A DNA stretch of 64,000 nt from Straminergon stramineum (taxonomy: Eukaryota; Streptophyta; Bryopsida; Hypnales; Calliergonaceae). Below, piece after piece: positions 24,321 to 36,900 of the stretch. The stretch covers positions 372,001 through 436,000 of the forward strand of contig OY987267.1 in assembly GCA_963920665.1 (NCBI GenBank), given 5' to 3'. The notes under the pieces are model-generated. The model saw only the letters and a program-made list of their open reading frames with translations. It was not told the DNA's origin and ran no database searches. The position numbers were made by a program, and so were the translations under genes. Numbering within the stretch: position 1 is the stretch's first letter; each line of letters opens with the position of its first letter.

Positions 24321-24338
24321 GTCTGTCTGTCTGTCTGT
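24321..24338. repeat. (GTCT)n microsatellite
   Basis: Four to five tandem GTCT units just downstream of the minus-strand gene. Confidence 0.8.
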
Positions 24339-24389
24339 ATGCATTCATTCCTGTGAAGCTCCAGATTACAAGCACTGCTGAATGGGCAA

Positions 24390-24908
24390 CTACTCATCGA
24401 GCTGGGCCACTTCAGCCTTGAGCTGCTCCATCTTTAATCCCATGGACCGCTGCAAAGCGCCGCGTTCCGACTCAGGGAGGCGAGCCAAAAGGCCGTTGAA
24501 CAATGCCAGGACCTCGTTCACGGCCTTCTTGGCGGTCTCCACTTCCTCGTTGAAGTAGACCGTTTCTTTGGACTCCGCGGCCAGCTCAATCTCTTCGCGG
24601 GCGTCCGCAAACTTGGAGTTGATCTCCTCAATGATCTCGTTCATCTCATCCTGCTTCACTGGAGCCGCCGCAGCAGCAGCCAAGCTTCGCTGAAAGTGCA
24701 GTCCTAGAACAGACGACGACGGATGCCAATGCTGGAACGACGACAGCGCGGTTGAGCTTCGAAGCATCGAGGCATACTCCTCTTGATGCATTCGTGATGC
24801 CTCACTCCTTGTCGACGAAACCAACGAGGAGAACAACCTTGGGCTCACCCTCCCCAAACCATGAACCCTAGCTAACGACAACCAAATCCGAGTCGACACC
24901 ATTCTCAA
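24390..24908 (-). CDS. small conserved plant protein, probably mitochondrial ('embryogenesis-like' type)
   Basis: 172 residues in one exon. Residues 1-75 are rich in Arg, Ser and Leu and poor in acids (SLARVHGLGRVSPRLFSSL), as expected of a mitochondrial presequence. Residues 86-172 form an acidic, helical domain: NEIIEEINSKFADAREEIEL, then AKKAVNEVLALFNGLLARLP and a final MKEQLKAEVAQL-like helix. I associate this C-terminal pattern with a conserved plant family that databases call embryogenesis-like protein; that recall is moderate and no molecular function is known to me. A second ATG two codons downstream (24900-24902) could be the start. It is transcribed divergently from the RS2Z gene, with about 2.1 kb between the start codons. 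Confidence 0.7.
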   Translation of the reverse strand: MRMVSTRIWLSLARVHGLGRVSPRLFSSLVSSTRSEASRMHQEEYASMLRSSTALSSFQHWHPSSSVLGLHFQRSLAAAAAAPVKQDEMNEIIEEINSKFADAREEIELAAESKETVYFNEEVETAKKAVNEVLALFNGLLARLPESERGALQRSMGLKMEQLKAEVAQLDE

Positions 24909-27057
24909 GTCGGGAACCCTAATCGGGAGGCTTATGATGCAGTGATGGTGATCACGGCGATGCCTTCTCTAGAATCCAAAGGCGGCAATTCATCAGAACG
25001 CCAATTCCCCCCTGCAATCCGCAACACGACAAGCGTCATATTCTCGACGGTGCTCGCTCTATCCATGGCAAGATGGAGTGAGTTCCGCAATACAATTTCA
25101 GACAAGCAACCGTTCTCGATTGGGACAAAATCGAAGGGCTCATACAATTTGCAATGAAAATACTGTATAAAAATTCATGGACCTACCCACACAAACAGAG
25201 GAATGCGAAACGAAGAGAATGCCGACTGGGATACACGCAAATACGGCAATTGGGCGATGGCTAGCTATGGTGAGAGCAGAGCTGATCTAGAGCGAGACGA
25301 CGACAGTTCCAGGTGGAACGGTCCTGGGTTCTCGGTATGGGTGTTGGATCGGGACCGTCGATGGTCAGGAACGGAAGGTCGAGATCCGATGGTCGGTTTC
25401 TTCATTGTCTCAGGCAGGCTTGATGTACTTTGGCTATGGCGGCATGAGTTCTCTTCGGAACTCTCTCCTTTAGACGTTCGTGAGACTGTACTTGGCGACC
25501 ACTGCGGGCTCCCTTTCGGTACACGCTTGCAACGGCCTTGCACTGCCACTGCTTTTGCTATTTGGTTCAAGGTTTCACTGTTCTTGCGTTTTGGGTTTTG
25601 GGACACGGGGTTTGGTGTGAGGTTTGTACTTGCTTCTTTCTGTTGCTGGTTTGGCGGTTTAGGGTTGGTGGTGGAGTGCGAAAAAGTGGTGTTGATTCTG
25701 GGTGCTTCTTTTGCTTGAGGGCGGTTGGTGGTGGTTGGTCTATTGAAGGTCGTTGGATGTCGGAGTTTGCTTTATGTATTATTGAGTGTTGTTGTTTTTA
25801 GACTGTGGCAGCGTCTCCTCGGAAATTTTCCACATGTTAGGTCATCCACCCAGACGTTAGCCGTGTTGTACAATTTCCAAACTTTCTGTCAGGGTTTCAG
25901 AGCTTCTACTTCGCTTGCTAGGCCCCATCGGTCATGCGGTTTTCGAAGCGTGTTTTCACTGCTTAATCTTTCGGTTCGTGTGAAGTGTTTTGTTTCAGAT
26001 TTGGGTTTTCGGATTCGAACAGGATAATGTTTTTGGCTAGTCTGAGATTGTCAAGAGTAGTGGTGCATTAGTACCTCCTGAATAGTTGATGGAAAGTCTG
26101 TCTGTGCTTAGTTCTTCCAGCTTAGGAACTGTGGGATATTAGTAGCGCTAGAGAGTATGATGCTTGCCTAAGTTGTTCGTGAGGCCTTCTTTTGAGCGGA
26201 GCAGTGGATGGAAATAAAGATGGTTTAAGATTGTGATTAGTTGTTGTTCTCTGTTGGCAAATACATCCATGGGTGTTTTGGCTAGCGTGTTCTTAGGATA
26301 ACTCTTGATTGGTTTGTCTACGGTTACTACTCTGGTTTTCCTTGAGGATTTTTGTATTGTTACATGACTCTCTTGTCGTCTTTTCAGTGTCTCAGAGATT
26401 TTAGGCGGGTTTTCTCAGTTATTCGTGAGGTCATGTGCTTCTTCGAATCTGGTTTCCACTTTGAAGTCTATTTGGAGCACGTACTGCTTCATTTGTTGTC
26501 TAGTTGTGCGGAGATTCGAGTTTAAGATCTGAGCAGGAACGGTTTTCGTTCTTCGTGTCTTCTAAATTCTGGACTTACCGTTTGATATCCTGCTGGAAGA
26601 AAGGAGCCTATTATCGGATTGTTTTCACCGGTCCCTTCGACGGTGGTGACGAAAGACTTCAGTTTTGAGTTGTTAAAATTGCGGCATAAAATTAAATTGC
26701 GTTTCCCAGGTCGATGCCGTGTCTTGTAATCATTAGAGAGTAAATCTATTGCTGAACTTATCCCTGCAGTGGGGGTTCAAGCGAAGGTGGGTGTCAAACG
26801 AAGACTATATGGGAAAGCTGATTAGAATGATCAGAATGATCAGAATGATGAGACATCGAGAGAGTCTATGTATTTGTTACTACGTAACTGTCGGACTGCA
26901 GTGGGTGGTCCAAGAAAAGTGAGCGTCAAATCAAGGTTCGCCGGAAGAATGATGATGATGAGGGAACAAGGTTGCTCCTTTCTTTCTTTCTTCTCACTGG
27001 TGTTGTTTTGTTTGGATTCTGCAGTGATTGGAGCGGTTCAACGCAGTTGTGTGCAAG
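24909..27057. promoter_or_regulatory. divergent intergenic region; promoter and 5' UTR (with intron) of the RS2Z gene
   Basis: It separates two divergent start codons. Composition is more GC-rich than ordinary intergenic DNA, and the right half is T-rich on the plus strand, like a leader intron. A good acceptor, TTTGGATTCTGCAG, ends at 27024, 33 bp before the ATG at 27058, so the RS2Z 5' UTR is probably spliced. The donor cannot be fixed. The 171-codon open frame at 25203-25718 has no recognised motif and is not called. Confidence 0.5.
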
Positions 27058-30000
27058 ATGTCTCGCTATGACGACCGTTATCGAGGAAGCGACAGGCGTG
27101 ATGATCGAGGTGGAGGTGGAGGTGGAGGTGGAGGCGGAGGTTATCGGGGTGGAGGGGGTGGCAGGGGAGGGGATGGAGGGCCTGATGCTGGCGGAACTCG
27201 ACTGTACGTCGGCCGTCTTTCCACTCGGACTCGAAGCCGTGATCTGGAAGACCTGTTCGCCAAGTATGGGAGGTACGAAGCTTCTCATCTAACTCAGTAA
27301 ACGCTTGCTTGTGGTACATTCAGGTCGAAAAACGAACGTTCTAGGAAGCTTGGATCACACTTTCTGATTCTCCAGTTGTCTTGAAAGTGAGGTTGTTGGC
27401 CACTTTAAGATTATGCATGGGGGGATGTGAAGCGTTGATAAGTGTTTTGCTGTCGTTTACTGTCGACATTGCTATCACTTTCGGAGCTACGTCGCGACTT
27501 GAACTTATTCAGATGTGTGAACACATTTTGTCTCACATCGGAGATCGTAGGTCCTGAAATGAGCTCGCAATTACTATCTTGCAACTTTGGGGATTGTAAC
27601 AGAACACGATGTCCAATCAATTAGGATGATCGATCCTATAACTGGTGTTTGCAGTTATATTTCGGTGGCTTTGTTCACTTTGGATTTCGTGGAGACGATT
27701 ATATGAGATTTAAGTGCCATATCTTACTTACCTGAGGTGACGTTAAAATGCCACGTACGATGTATGGGATGTCAATACGTTTACATCTGAATTTTATAGC
27801 GTAATCTGAAACCGTATTTGTTTATTCAAATGGAGAGGAATTTTTTTTTGGAGCCTTACCTGATGGTATATGCATTGGACGAGGTAAGTTATGTTGGCAG
27901 TACTGTGTTGGCGAGACTGTTAGTGAGGTGATAAGTTAAAGAAATTCTTATAAGAATCCTTTTTTCTATATACATCTCAGAGAAGAAACTGAACTTCCTG
28001 GTGAGGCCAGTGTAGACGTATAGACTTGTTGCTTTGGTCGTTGACATGTCACTTCTGGTGAGTGCAAGAGAAATTTCAGCCTCGACAATCCCGCAAAAAA
28101 GGGTACTGGATGGGTAGGGCTAAGCCTTAATTACTTGCATGATGTTGTTGAAGGTTGGTGGGCTCTCTCACGGCCTGGAGGTCTTTGGTGAGGGGTCAAA
28201 TTTGGTGGAACTGGTGGCCTTAAGCTCGCGAAGGTAGATGGGGAGGCAGAAAGACGCATCGTAGGGCGTGGTTCCTTGTATGTATGAGTGGCCGTATTTA
28301 CACGTACATTCATGGAATGACAATGAGAAGGGGTGGAAGTAAAGTGGTGTGTGATTCGTCTGATCTCTCGTGCAATGCTGTTGACGTGGTGCGCTGCTCT
28401 TTTTTGGCGGCCCTTTCCGCAGAGTTCGAGACGTGGATGTGAAGCACGACTTTGCCTTTGTTGTGAGTATCTCTTCCTTGTTTGTACTTTTCAGAAATGG
28501 TTATGAGTTGCATGTAATATGGGGGAATCGGTAACCCTTGGGGGCATTGAGCAGGAGAGGGTATGATGAGGATTAGGTTTAGGTTTCCTTTGTTGGGTGC
28601 ACATTTTGCGCTTAGAATCTACTTCCCGTGTACTTCTGCATAGATGGTCTTTTATATCCAACATCCAACTCTATGACTTGCATTCTGGGACTTTTCGGCC
28701 ATATGAATGACAACCTGCCCTGTTTGGGTTGAATTGCGCTTCGCTGTGGTGTTTGCAATGCATGCATGTGATCAATGCTGCTGTGCCGCGTGCGTTTACT
28801 TTTGTTCAGGAATTTGCTGATGCCCGAGATGCTGATGACGCAAGGCATTATTGCAACGGGAAAGATTTCGATGGCAACAGGCTGATTGTGGAGTTTGCGA
28901 GGAGGGTGAGTAGAATGATGAAACAGCCCTCTGGTGTGGGCTTTTCTGAAGTTTCTTGTGTTCGGTTCTTAGGATAGTACTAATTTGCTTGATGAGACTG
29001 GTCCTCAAGTCTCTTTTTGTTTAAACAATGGCTAGTGTGTGACTCGGTCTCCTGATTATGTGATTGCGTGGATGTCACTAGTAGTACCCTAACCATTCCG
29101 GACAAGCGCAATACTGAGCTTGGCACTTATCTGTATTATAGCGGATGATGGATCAGGGACCCCGTAGTGCCCCTGGTGGCGCCCGAGAGTACCTCGGGAG
29201 AGGTCCGCCTCCCGGGACCGGGCGTTGTTACAACTGTGGGAATGATGGCCATTGGGCCAGAGACTGCAAAGCTGGCGACTGGAGAGACAAGTGCTACAGA
29301 TGTGGGCAACGTGGGCACATCGAGCGCAATTGCCGCAACAGTCCGAGGCCCAATAGCAGGTGGGCGACTTTTGTCTGCTGCTGCCGTTTTTCACATCCTC
29401 TTCTTGAGCCCAGACCAGAGTGCTCCAGCCTGAACTCGTGTTGTACTTGTCATCGTTTTGAATGAGCAGTGTCATGTGGACGATCTGTAAACGTGTTCGA
29501 CCGATACATCGTGGAGGTGTGGGTTTGTCCATCATTTGAGTGTCGTCGCCATTTCTAGTTGCTCATTCTTGTTGTGGTGTTGCTGCTGCTGCAGTCCTTC
29601 TCGGTCCCGGTCTCGCTCTCCTCGTGGGCACGGCCGATCTCGCAAGAGTGTTTCTCACAGCCGCAGCCGCAGCTACAGGTTTGTGTGTTTCCGCAGCTCT
29701 CCTTGGCTCCTGCAAGGACCCGACATGTTGATCCAGTTGCTGTGGAGTGTATTTATTGTCCTTGGGAAACCGTCTGATGTTGTGAACTTCTGTTTCCAGC
29801 CGATCACCGCCCAGGAGAGGCCGCAGCCCCGTGAAGGGTGACCGCAGCCCTGCCAAGGACGACCGCAGCCCGATGAAGGAGGATCGTAGTCCTGTGAAGA
29901 GCCGGAAGGCAGGCCGCAGCAAGAGCCGGAGCCGAAGCCGCAGCCGTAGTCCTCCAGCCAAGGATGGGAAGCGCAGCGTTTCTGGCAGCCCTGCTGCAGC

Positions 30001-30214
30001 AGCCAACGGACGAAGCCTGAGCAGAAGCCCCGTTCGCAGTCGCAGTCGTAGCCGCAGTCGAAGCCCCCGAAGCCCCGAAGCTCACCGTGGGGAGCAAAGT
30101 CCTGCAGTACGTGAGAAGAGGCTAAGTGTAAGCCCCAGCCCCGAGCAGGAGATGGAGAAGGACAGTCCTGTCAAGGACCGGGCAGGCCGGAGCCCAACGC
30201 CCGAGGAAGAGTGA
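27058..30214 (+). CDS. RS2Z: SR splicing factor of the plant RS2Z class (RRM + two zinc knuckles + RS/SP tail), 6 exons
   Basis: Predicted exons: 27058-27272, 28423-28462, 28810-28905, 29142-29359, 29595-29678, 29800-30214; all GT-AG, phases join, 355 residues. After [10 protein letters not shown] comes a Gly/Arg-rich insert (residues 18-46). The RRM spans about 47-117 with RNP2 LYVGRL (49-54) and RNP1 HDFAFVEF (80-87). Two CX2CX4HX4C knuckles follow: C146/C149/H154/C159 and C168/C171/H176/C181. The tail from 190 is rich in SR and SP dipeptides with a repeated RSPxKxD unit. This domain order defines the plant RS2Z class (Arabidopsis RS2Z32/33), nuclear factors in splice-site choice that are regulated by SR kinases. 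The intron inside the RRM is long (1150 bp), at the place where plant RS2Z genes are known for regulated alternative splicing. Confidence 0.95.
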
Positions 30215-30734
30215 CAAGTCTACAGAGTTGTATTTATTGTAGAGAGCAGAGCAGAGCAGATGATATGGTAGTTGGAGGCTTCAGTTGGAGACTTCAGTTG
30301 GAGGAGAAAAGGGGGACTCAAGACTGGAGCATGGTCGTGGAGTTTGGTTTTGTGACCCTAGATTTAGTACGGAGTATTACTTAACTTTCTTTCTGTATGC
30401 ATCAGCTGCGGAGTCTGGACTTGGGTGGGGTTGAGACTTGGCGACTGAACTCCACTGGAGTCATCTCCCACGGCTTGGCATGGCATGTGAGTGGCATTAA
30501 TGGTTCTCTTCTCTTTTCTGGCTATGAACACTCCATCCTCGCTTGCTGGGATTCCCAAGCTCTCACTGGTTTCTTTTGCAGGTTGTGTGTCCCTCTGAGC
30601 TCTTATTTAAAATATAATCCAATGAATTTGATTAATTCAAACCATTTTAGTTAACCTAAACTAATGGAAGTCTTCACCTAGTACAGGTAGCCTAAAGGAT
30701 GGATGATTTATCCCGCTGAAATGACTGAGGACAA
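30215..30734 (+). other. 3' UTR / 3' flank of the RS2Z gene
   Basis: Gene-like composition continues to about 30600, then gives way to AT-rich DNA. A short TTAGTACGGAGTATTAC motif at 30366-30382 is typical of Stowaway-type ends but has no visible partner. Confidence 0.45.
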
Positions 30735-30999
30735 CATCAGGAAACTAACCCCCCATTGCATCAATACTGTTGCGATTGTTGAACAGTCCAATATTGAAAT
30801 TGGACTGTTGCAATATTGCAACAGAATTGCAATAGTACTGCAGTAGTACATTTTCAGCAAATCTACAGAAAATGTATTGAAATGTACTGTTGCAATACTA
30901 TTTGCAGTATTGCAACAGTCCAATTTCAATATTGGACTGTTCAACAATCGCAACAGTATTGCAACAGTACTGATGCAATGGGGGGGCTTTTTTCCGATG
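30735..30999. mobile_element. 265-bp palindromic MITE with nested inverted repeats
   Basis: The ends pair as CATCAGGAAACTAACCCCCC against GGGGGGCTTTTTTCCGATG. Pairing continues through CATTGCATCA, CAATACTGTTGC and GATTGTTGAACAGTCC to a small loop near 30861. Inside each arm is a second, smaller palindrome (CAGTCCAATATTG / AATTGGACTG), so the single strand can fold in more than one way. Non-coding. No clear target duplication. Confidence 0.85.
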
Positions 31000-33900
31000 A
31001 ATTTGTGGCCAGAAGGATGGTATGACTTATGATACTTTCTCATCCATTTTTTTTAGAAGGAATCACTTGATCCTAATTTGAATGAAAGATGTCGGATAAT
31101 CCCTCCTTACAATATTTATTGACATTGATACATATGAAAATAACAAATCCATAGTTCACCTTGCAACGTATTTTTGCAAACTTTGTATGATTCATTTCTG
31201 AATTCAATTTTCATGAATTAAAAAAGGAAAAAGTTTCACAAAATGATGATCTCTTGCCAAAACAATCTCACCATTGAGTTACAATCATGTCTGCGAGCTA
31301 TTGGTGGTATAGTTTGTTTTTTCAACCTAGAAGCTACTGTTTTAATTGAATTCTTTTTCTGTTCTCCATTTAATTCTTCAATGCAAAAAGATGGAAAATC
31401 AAAATTGATATTGCCAAAAATTTAAGTTGAGAAGATTCGATGCCAAAACATCTAGTCAAGGCAAGTTGCAAAAAAATTTGTTTTCATCACTTTCAATACA
31501 AATATCTTGCAATCTATGTGGTCAAACTTTCTGAAATTTCTTTCACACATTATCACACTAGTTTGAGTATAAGATTCTAAGGATTGGCATGCAAAAAAAT
31601 TCTAAAGCTTTTAGCAATTTGCGAAAGAAATGACATTTTTGAGTAGTTTTAGACTTTAGGAGTTAAAAACTATAATAAGCAATACATGCAAAAATAAGAA
31701 GCTCAAATGAAGTAATATGTCAAACTCAATATGATTTCATTTGACCAATATTTTATACAGAATTCTTCATTTAAAATTTAAGTGCTTTCTTATAGATTTC
31801 AAGTGCAATTTTTGTATGGTTGATTATTATGGTCGAAAATTATTACAATCCAAGTTTTAGAGGGGAAAGAAAAGAGTGTTTGATAACATCTTTGGAGTAT
31901 AAAGCATGAAATATAAAGTAAAAATTGACACTTTGTAATTTTCAATGTTTTTCATTTAATTGTAGAAGTTTTGAAATTACAATAGCTGAATAGAGACACA
32001 TAATTTTGGTGGATTTGGGGAGTTTGAATATATGAATTGATTTTGAAGTTTTGATAACTAATAGTATAGATAGTATCTTTGCTTCCAATCTCACATGTTT
32101 CCTTTGGATAAATTTAAAGGTCCTATATTATAAAATCTTACGTATGTAATAGAATTTTTAGTTTCTTGTAAGGATGGATCACCAAATTGGTAGGATTTGT
32201 GATCGTAAAACATTTTTGTAATCTCATTTTTCAACCAACCATCGTAATGTTGTTCAAGATGACATGCACTTCCTCAAAATCACTTGGGGATTTGAGAGGT
32301 ATTCTCTTAGAAAATGTGAGTAAGTTAGAAAATATGATCCACATGATTTTCATTTCTCTAGATTTTAGAAAAAATTTAGAACCAAGGACAAGTCCTTAAA
32401 TTAATTAATTCATGAGTATAAAAGTACCATTGCAATGTGTTTATTTTTCAAAAAATATAACACATAACCATTAGTTAAACTAAACTTCATTTTTTGGTAG
32501 ATTCAATAGGGTAACTAATTAGAATTGTGGAAAACATTGTAGGGGCTTCAAGGTAGAATTCATGGATACAATTTTAGATTTTTTTAAATGGATTGCTACA
32601 CTTTGAATGCTATAAGCATCACCTAATAAAGGGCACATCACATGGAAGGCTTTTGTTACCCATCTATTAAAATGTAGAATTGTTGAATACATAGATTGGT
32701 TTTTGTTGTCTTGTCATATCAACTATTATGTTCTTGTGGTTTTAAGATGATGTGGTAGTTCTAAGGTTCCATTGTTTACTTAGGGATTGAAGCATTATTT
32801 CATTGACTTGTGCTTTTCTACCTCCAATGATTTGTGTATTTGGATTAGTGCTAAAAAGGTAAGCTTTTTTGTGAAGGGTACAAATCATTTCTTATGTGGT
32901 TGCTTTAATCAATTGAAAACTTTTATAACATGTCAATATGTGCTTGGATTGGCAAAAAAATAGATTTTTTCAATTAAAAAAAGGTTCATTCAAATGTTCT
33001 AACTCTATCTTTTGTAATTATTGATTGAGTCCTCAACTCTTCATTGATAAACCACAAATATAAAATTCATATAATTGAAGGGTGCCTAGAACTTACAAAA
33101 CCTATTGTAAAACAATATCTTCCCATGATATGCTTCAACCATGCACGTTGGCATGTGTAAGTCAAAAAAATATATAAAAGTGACATCATGGTACAAACCA
33201 AATGACATGATACTTGTCACTGCCAATGGTGAAAGTTTATACAACCATATGATACATTGTTTACTTGTACTATATACATTAATATTTTTTTAGTGAAAAG
33301 TTTCTTGGAAGGTGGATATGGTAATTGTCAATGTTAGTATACAATATCAAAAAGTTTCCTTCCATATTTTGTCAATGGTTTTCTTTATAGATGTATAAAT
33401 TATTTTACTAAAAATAATAAACCAACTAGGATATGTATATTTTAGTACATATATTACAATGTATAGAAAATTTGAATATAAAAAATTAAAAGATCTTAAA
33501 TTTAGTATCATTATTACATTAGAAGACAAGATATTTAACAATCTTATCTAACATCTTTTAGTTTAATATTCACTTCAAAATAATGGGCTGACTCACATAT
33601 TATAGTATGTCTAACTTTTGTTTAAAATCATCACACATATTTAGGCATTAAGCTTACAACATTAGCTCTTAAATTTTTCATCATGTACATTCAAAAATTG
33701 AAATTTAATTGCCTAAAAACAAAGATAGCATTAACACATTATTCTTGATGCTATACATTTTGAAGTTTTGTGATATGAGGAGGAAATTCCATTTTGTATG
33801 TTTAAAGAATTATCAAAAATCATATAAACATAAGAAAAAACATATAAACATTAAATTTTCAAAATTCTACAAATGTCGCATTTCCTAAATAATTTTTTTC

Positions 33901-36900
33901 AGGATTTTTGGTAAAATAGTCATACTATCTTTTAATAGATAATAACCATCTTTAGACATTTTAAGACCTATGTGGTAAAATTTTCAAAGCTCAAGCCTCA
34001 TAATATCTTGTTGCTATAAACCAGGTTTAACCTTCGAACCTAGATTAGTCATATAGAATGATAGAAATTTTTTTTGCATGGTTTATTCTTAAGAAATGCA
34101 CCCAAACTTTTTGCATAGTTATGATCTTTTGTAAAAGGGCATAGCATACATATTTATCCCACTATTAAGTTAAAAAAATGACTTTGAATCTACTAATTCC
34201 AAAATGATTTTTTTTTAAATGGCAAGCTACAAAACAATAGCAAGCAAAAAATAGTTATTTTGATTGGTCACAACAATGCAAGAAATATTGCAAAATTAAA
34301 TGCTAATCCTTAAAGTTTGAAGGCCATTTTCATATCAAAAAACACTTAAAATTTCCATTTTCAATGCAAATTAAACAACAAAAAATTGAAATAACTTTTT
34401 TCTCCCGTATCCCTCTATAAGATGTTTCACTAGACTACCATACGTTGGGGTCAGATTCATTACACTCTATACAAAATCATTTCTTTTAATATCCTTTCGT
34501 TAACTTGATTTTGAATTTTTAAAATTTCTTTTCACAAGGTTTAGAATATTTCATGACTTTTAGGAGCATGGTTCTCATAGTGTTGCCACGGTACTTAGGG
34601 CTTTACCAAAGTGTTTGTGACCTTTGGCAACAATGTCCTCAAAGCTTTACCACGGTTTTTTAGAGCTTTAACAGAACATGTATTCGTTGCTTATTGGTTT
34701 CGCTACTCATGGCTATGGTGCTCTTCATCAAACACTCAGAGCCTTTGGTTCTTGAAAAATTATATGATTTCTTTATTTTTTAAAAATTGTACTATTTTTC
34801 ATTTTTCATTGGGGTAATTTTTAGGATTCAAATTATTTTCATTAATGTTTTCTGCACTATTCAATTGTGCTACTCTATAATTTTGAAAATTTCATTACAT
34901 GCCATCTTTAATTATTTTTGAATTAATTTTTAACGAATCTAACCCAAACATAGGGTAGTACAAAAAGTTCTAGAAGAAATTTAAGAACTTTGACCTTGCC
35001 AATCACAAGATGTAGGCATTTAAAATTTTTTAAAAAGGAATTTTTTGTTTCTAGCTTGATTAGGTTAAAAGGCTTTGAATCCTCTTAACTTATAATTCTT
35101 GTAATACAAATTGTGAATTAAAATATTTTTTGTGTTGAAGAATTGAGTTCAGAAGTGTAGAATTTTATTTATTTTTAAATACCAATATATATATTTTTTT
35201 CTTTTTTCTTTTTTCTTTTTTCTTTTTTTCTTTTCTTTTTTTTTTTTTTTTTTTTTAGACATTGAATTCTAGGATTTATTCCTATGGTTTCGCAATTGTC
35301 TATTGTTGGTTTGAGATGAAATATGAAGATGGTACTCAACTGTCTTTGTAGATTTCTATGAATATATACATCCCATGATACATTGATAGATTTATAATCT
35401 ATCCATTAATCAGGATAATGATACCTAAGCACAGTACCTTACAGCACTTATTTTTTTTGAACTCACTAGCAAATGATCTTGGAGTATTAATACCCAACCA
35501 GTCCTTCTACTCATTACATAATTGGTGGATATTCCTTTGGGTTTCATCTCACCTAATAAAATAACTTTGACGGTTTATTGGGACTCGGTCCTTAATTAGA
35601 GATGTAGAGCCGTTGATCAAAGCTGGTTACCGGTTGCAGGGATGCATAGGAGCTTCTACTCCCCCATATCCCGCCAGTTCCAAGCCGAGTTTGAAATCTC
35701 ACACTCATGTCATTTTGAGCTCCTCTTGCTCTAAGGAAAGACGTAGCTTGTAGAGATTCTTGTTGTGGCTCCTCCAAATCAGGGGTCAAAATTTGAGTTT
35801 CGTTCTAGGCTCTGCGAAATATGGTGCTAGGTTCTCAAAACATCGGCCAACAGGTGCTACTGATTTCCAAAGCAATACTAACACGAGCTCTTGATTGTTG
35901 CTTGGTTGTTTTTGCATTGTGTTTTTGGTTGATGAAAATATTTCTTGTGAATATACGATAACAAGTTGTGGTACATCTAAAGACACCTCGTACACGTCGG
36001 TTGGCATACTAACTGTTTGCTGGTTGACATGGGTACAGGTGAGGATTACCACCTCTAGAAATTTTTTTCAAATTATCTCCAATACTACAACACTAGCGGA
36101 TTACATTTTTGAGTTGTCTGCAATGTTTTGTGCTTGATCCTTTCTTGGATTAAACATATACTTTCATTTACTTTATTGTATCATTGCTTCAAATCGACTT
36201 AGTGTTTCACTCGAGATCCATTAAGCTGATAATTAAATGGTATGATGCTAATAGAAGATACCACAGTACGTTGCTTTCCAGCTTCGTCAGAATTTTGCCT
36301 ATGACTGAGACGTAGGCTTGAAGGATTTATCTTCTTCTGCAAAGTTTACATATAACTTTTTGCCTCATGCGCTCTTACTGGTCTGTTACTGGAATTGCTT
36401 TGGTTTGTACTGTATCCATTTAGATACTTTCCATTTACAAGTTACTCATTCCAATTAAGTCATAACTCTTTAATGCTATCGTTACTATTAACTATAGCTC
36501 TGTATTACGACACTAATGTATACCTCAAATTGAAGTTCATTAGTATTACTACTTTGTATACTCTCTGGAAACTGATAAGCTTGTTCAAATATTGAACTAA
36601 CTTTAAATCACAGATTTTGAGTTTACACTCTAAAAGAGATTTAGAATCTACTCTGATTTGATTGGAGGAGTATCGAAAAAAACATTTTTATTTTTTTATT
36701 TTTTTATTTTTTAAATTGAAGTAGTAACAGGGTAAAAGAAAAAAAAATAAATTGTTGCTAGCTTTAATATAGAATTGAAACATGGAATTTCAATGATATA
36801 CTTGTTCTAGAAACCAAAGTATATCATGTGCAACTTTTTTATTGAAAATTTTTTGAAATCAAGTTCAAAATGGATACAATACATTATTTTCTCAATAATT

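Larger units (their letters stand above)
17778..24389. other. intergenic DNA, AT-rich beyond ~19.4 kb
   Basis: 17778-19100 has gene-like composition and exon-like splice motifs (for example CATTCGCAG at 18294 and AAGCAG/GTAAAC near 18360), so it may hold 3' UTR exons of the G-patch gene, but no protein is recognised. From about 19400 to 23600 the DNA is AT-rich, with short repeats only. The reading frame at 24022-24246 has no recognisable motif and probably lies in the 3' region of the minus-strand gene that follows. Confidence 0.5.

Noticed and set aside
25203..25718. 171-codon plus frame upstream of the RS2Z gene
   Set aside because: No recognisable motif; composition suggests 5' UTR or leader intron. 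The protein is rich in Trp, Phe and Gly in a way typical of chance translation.
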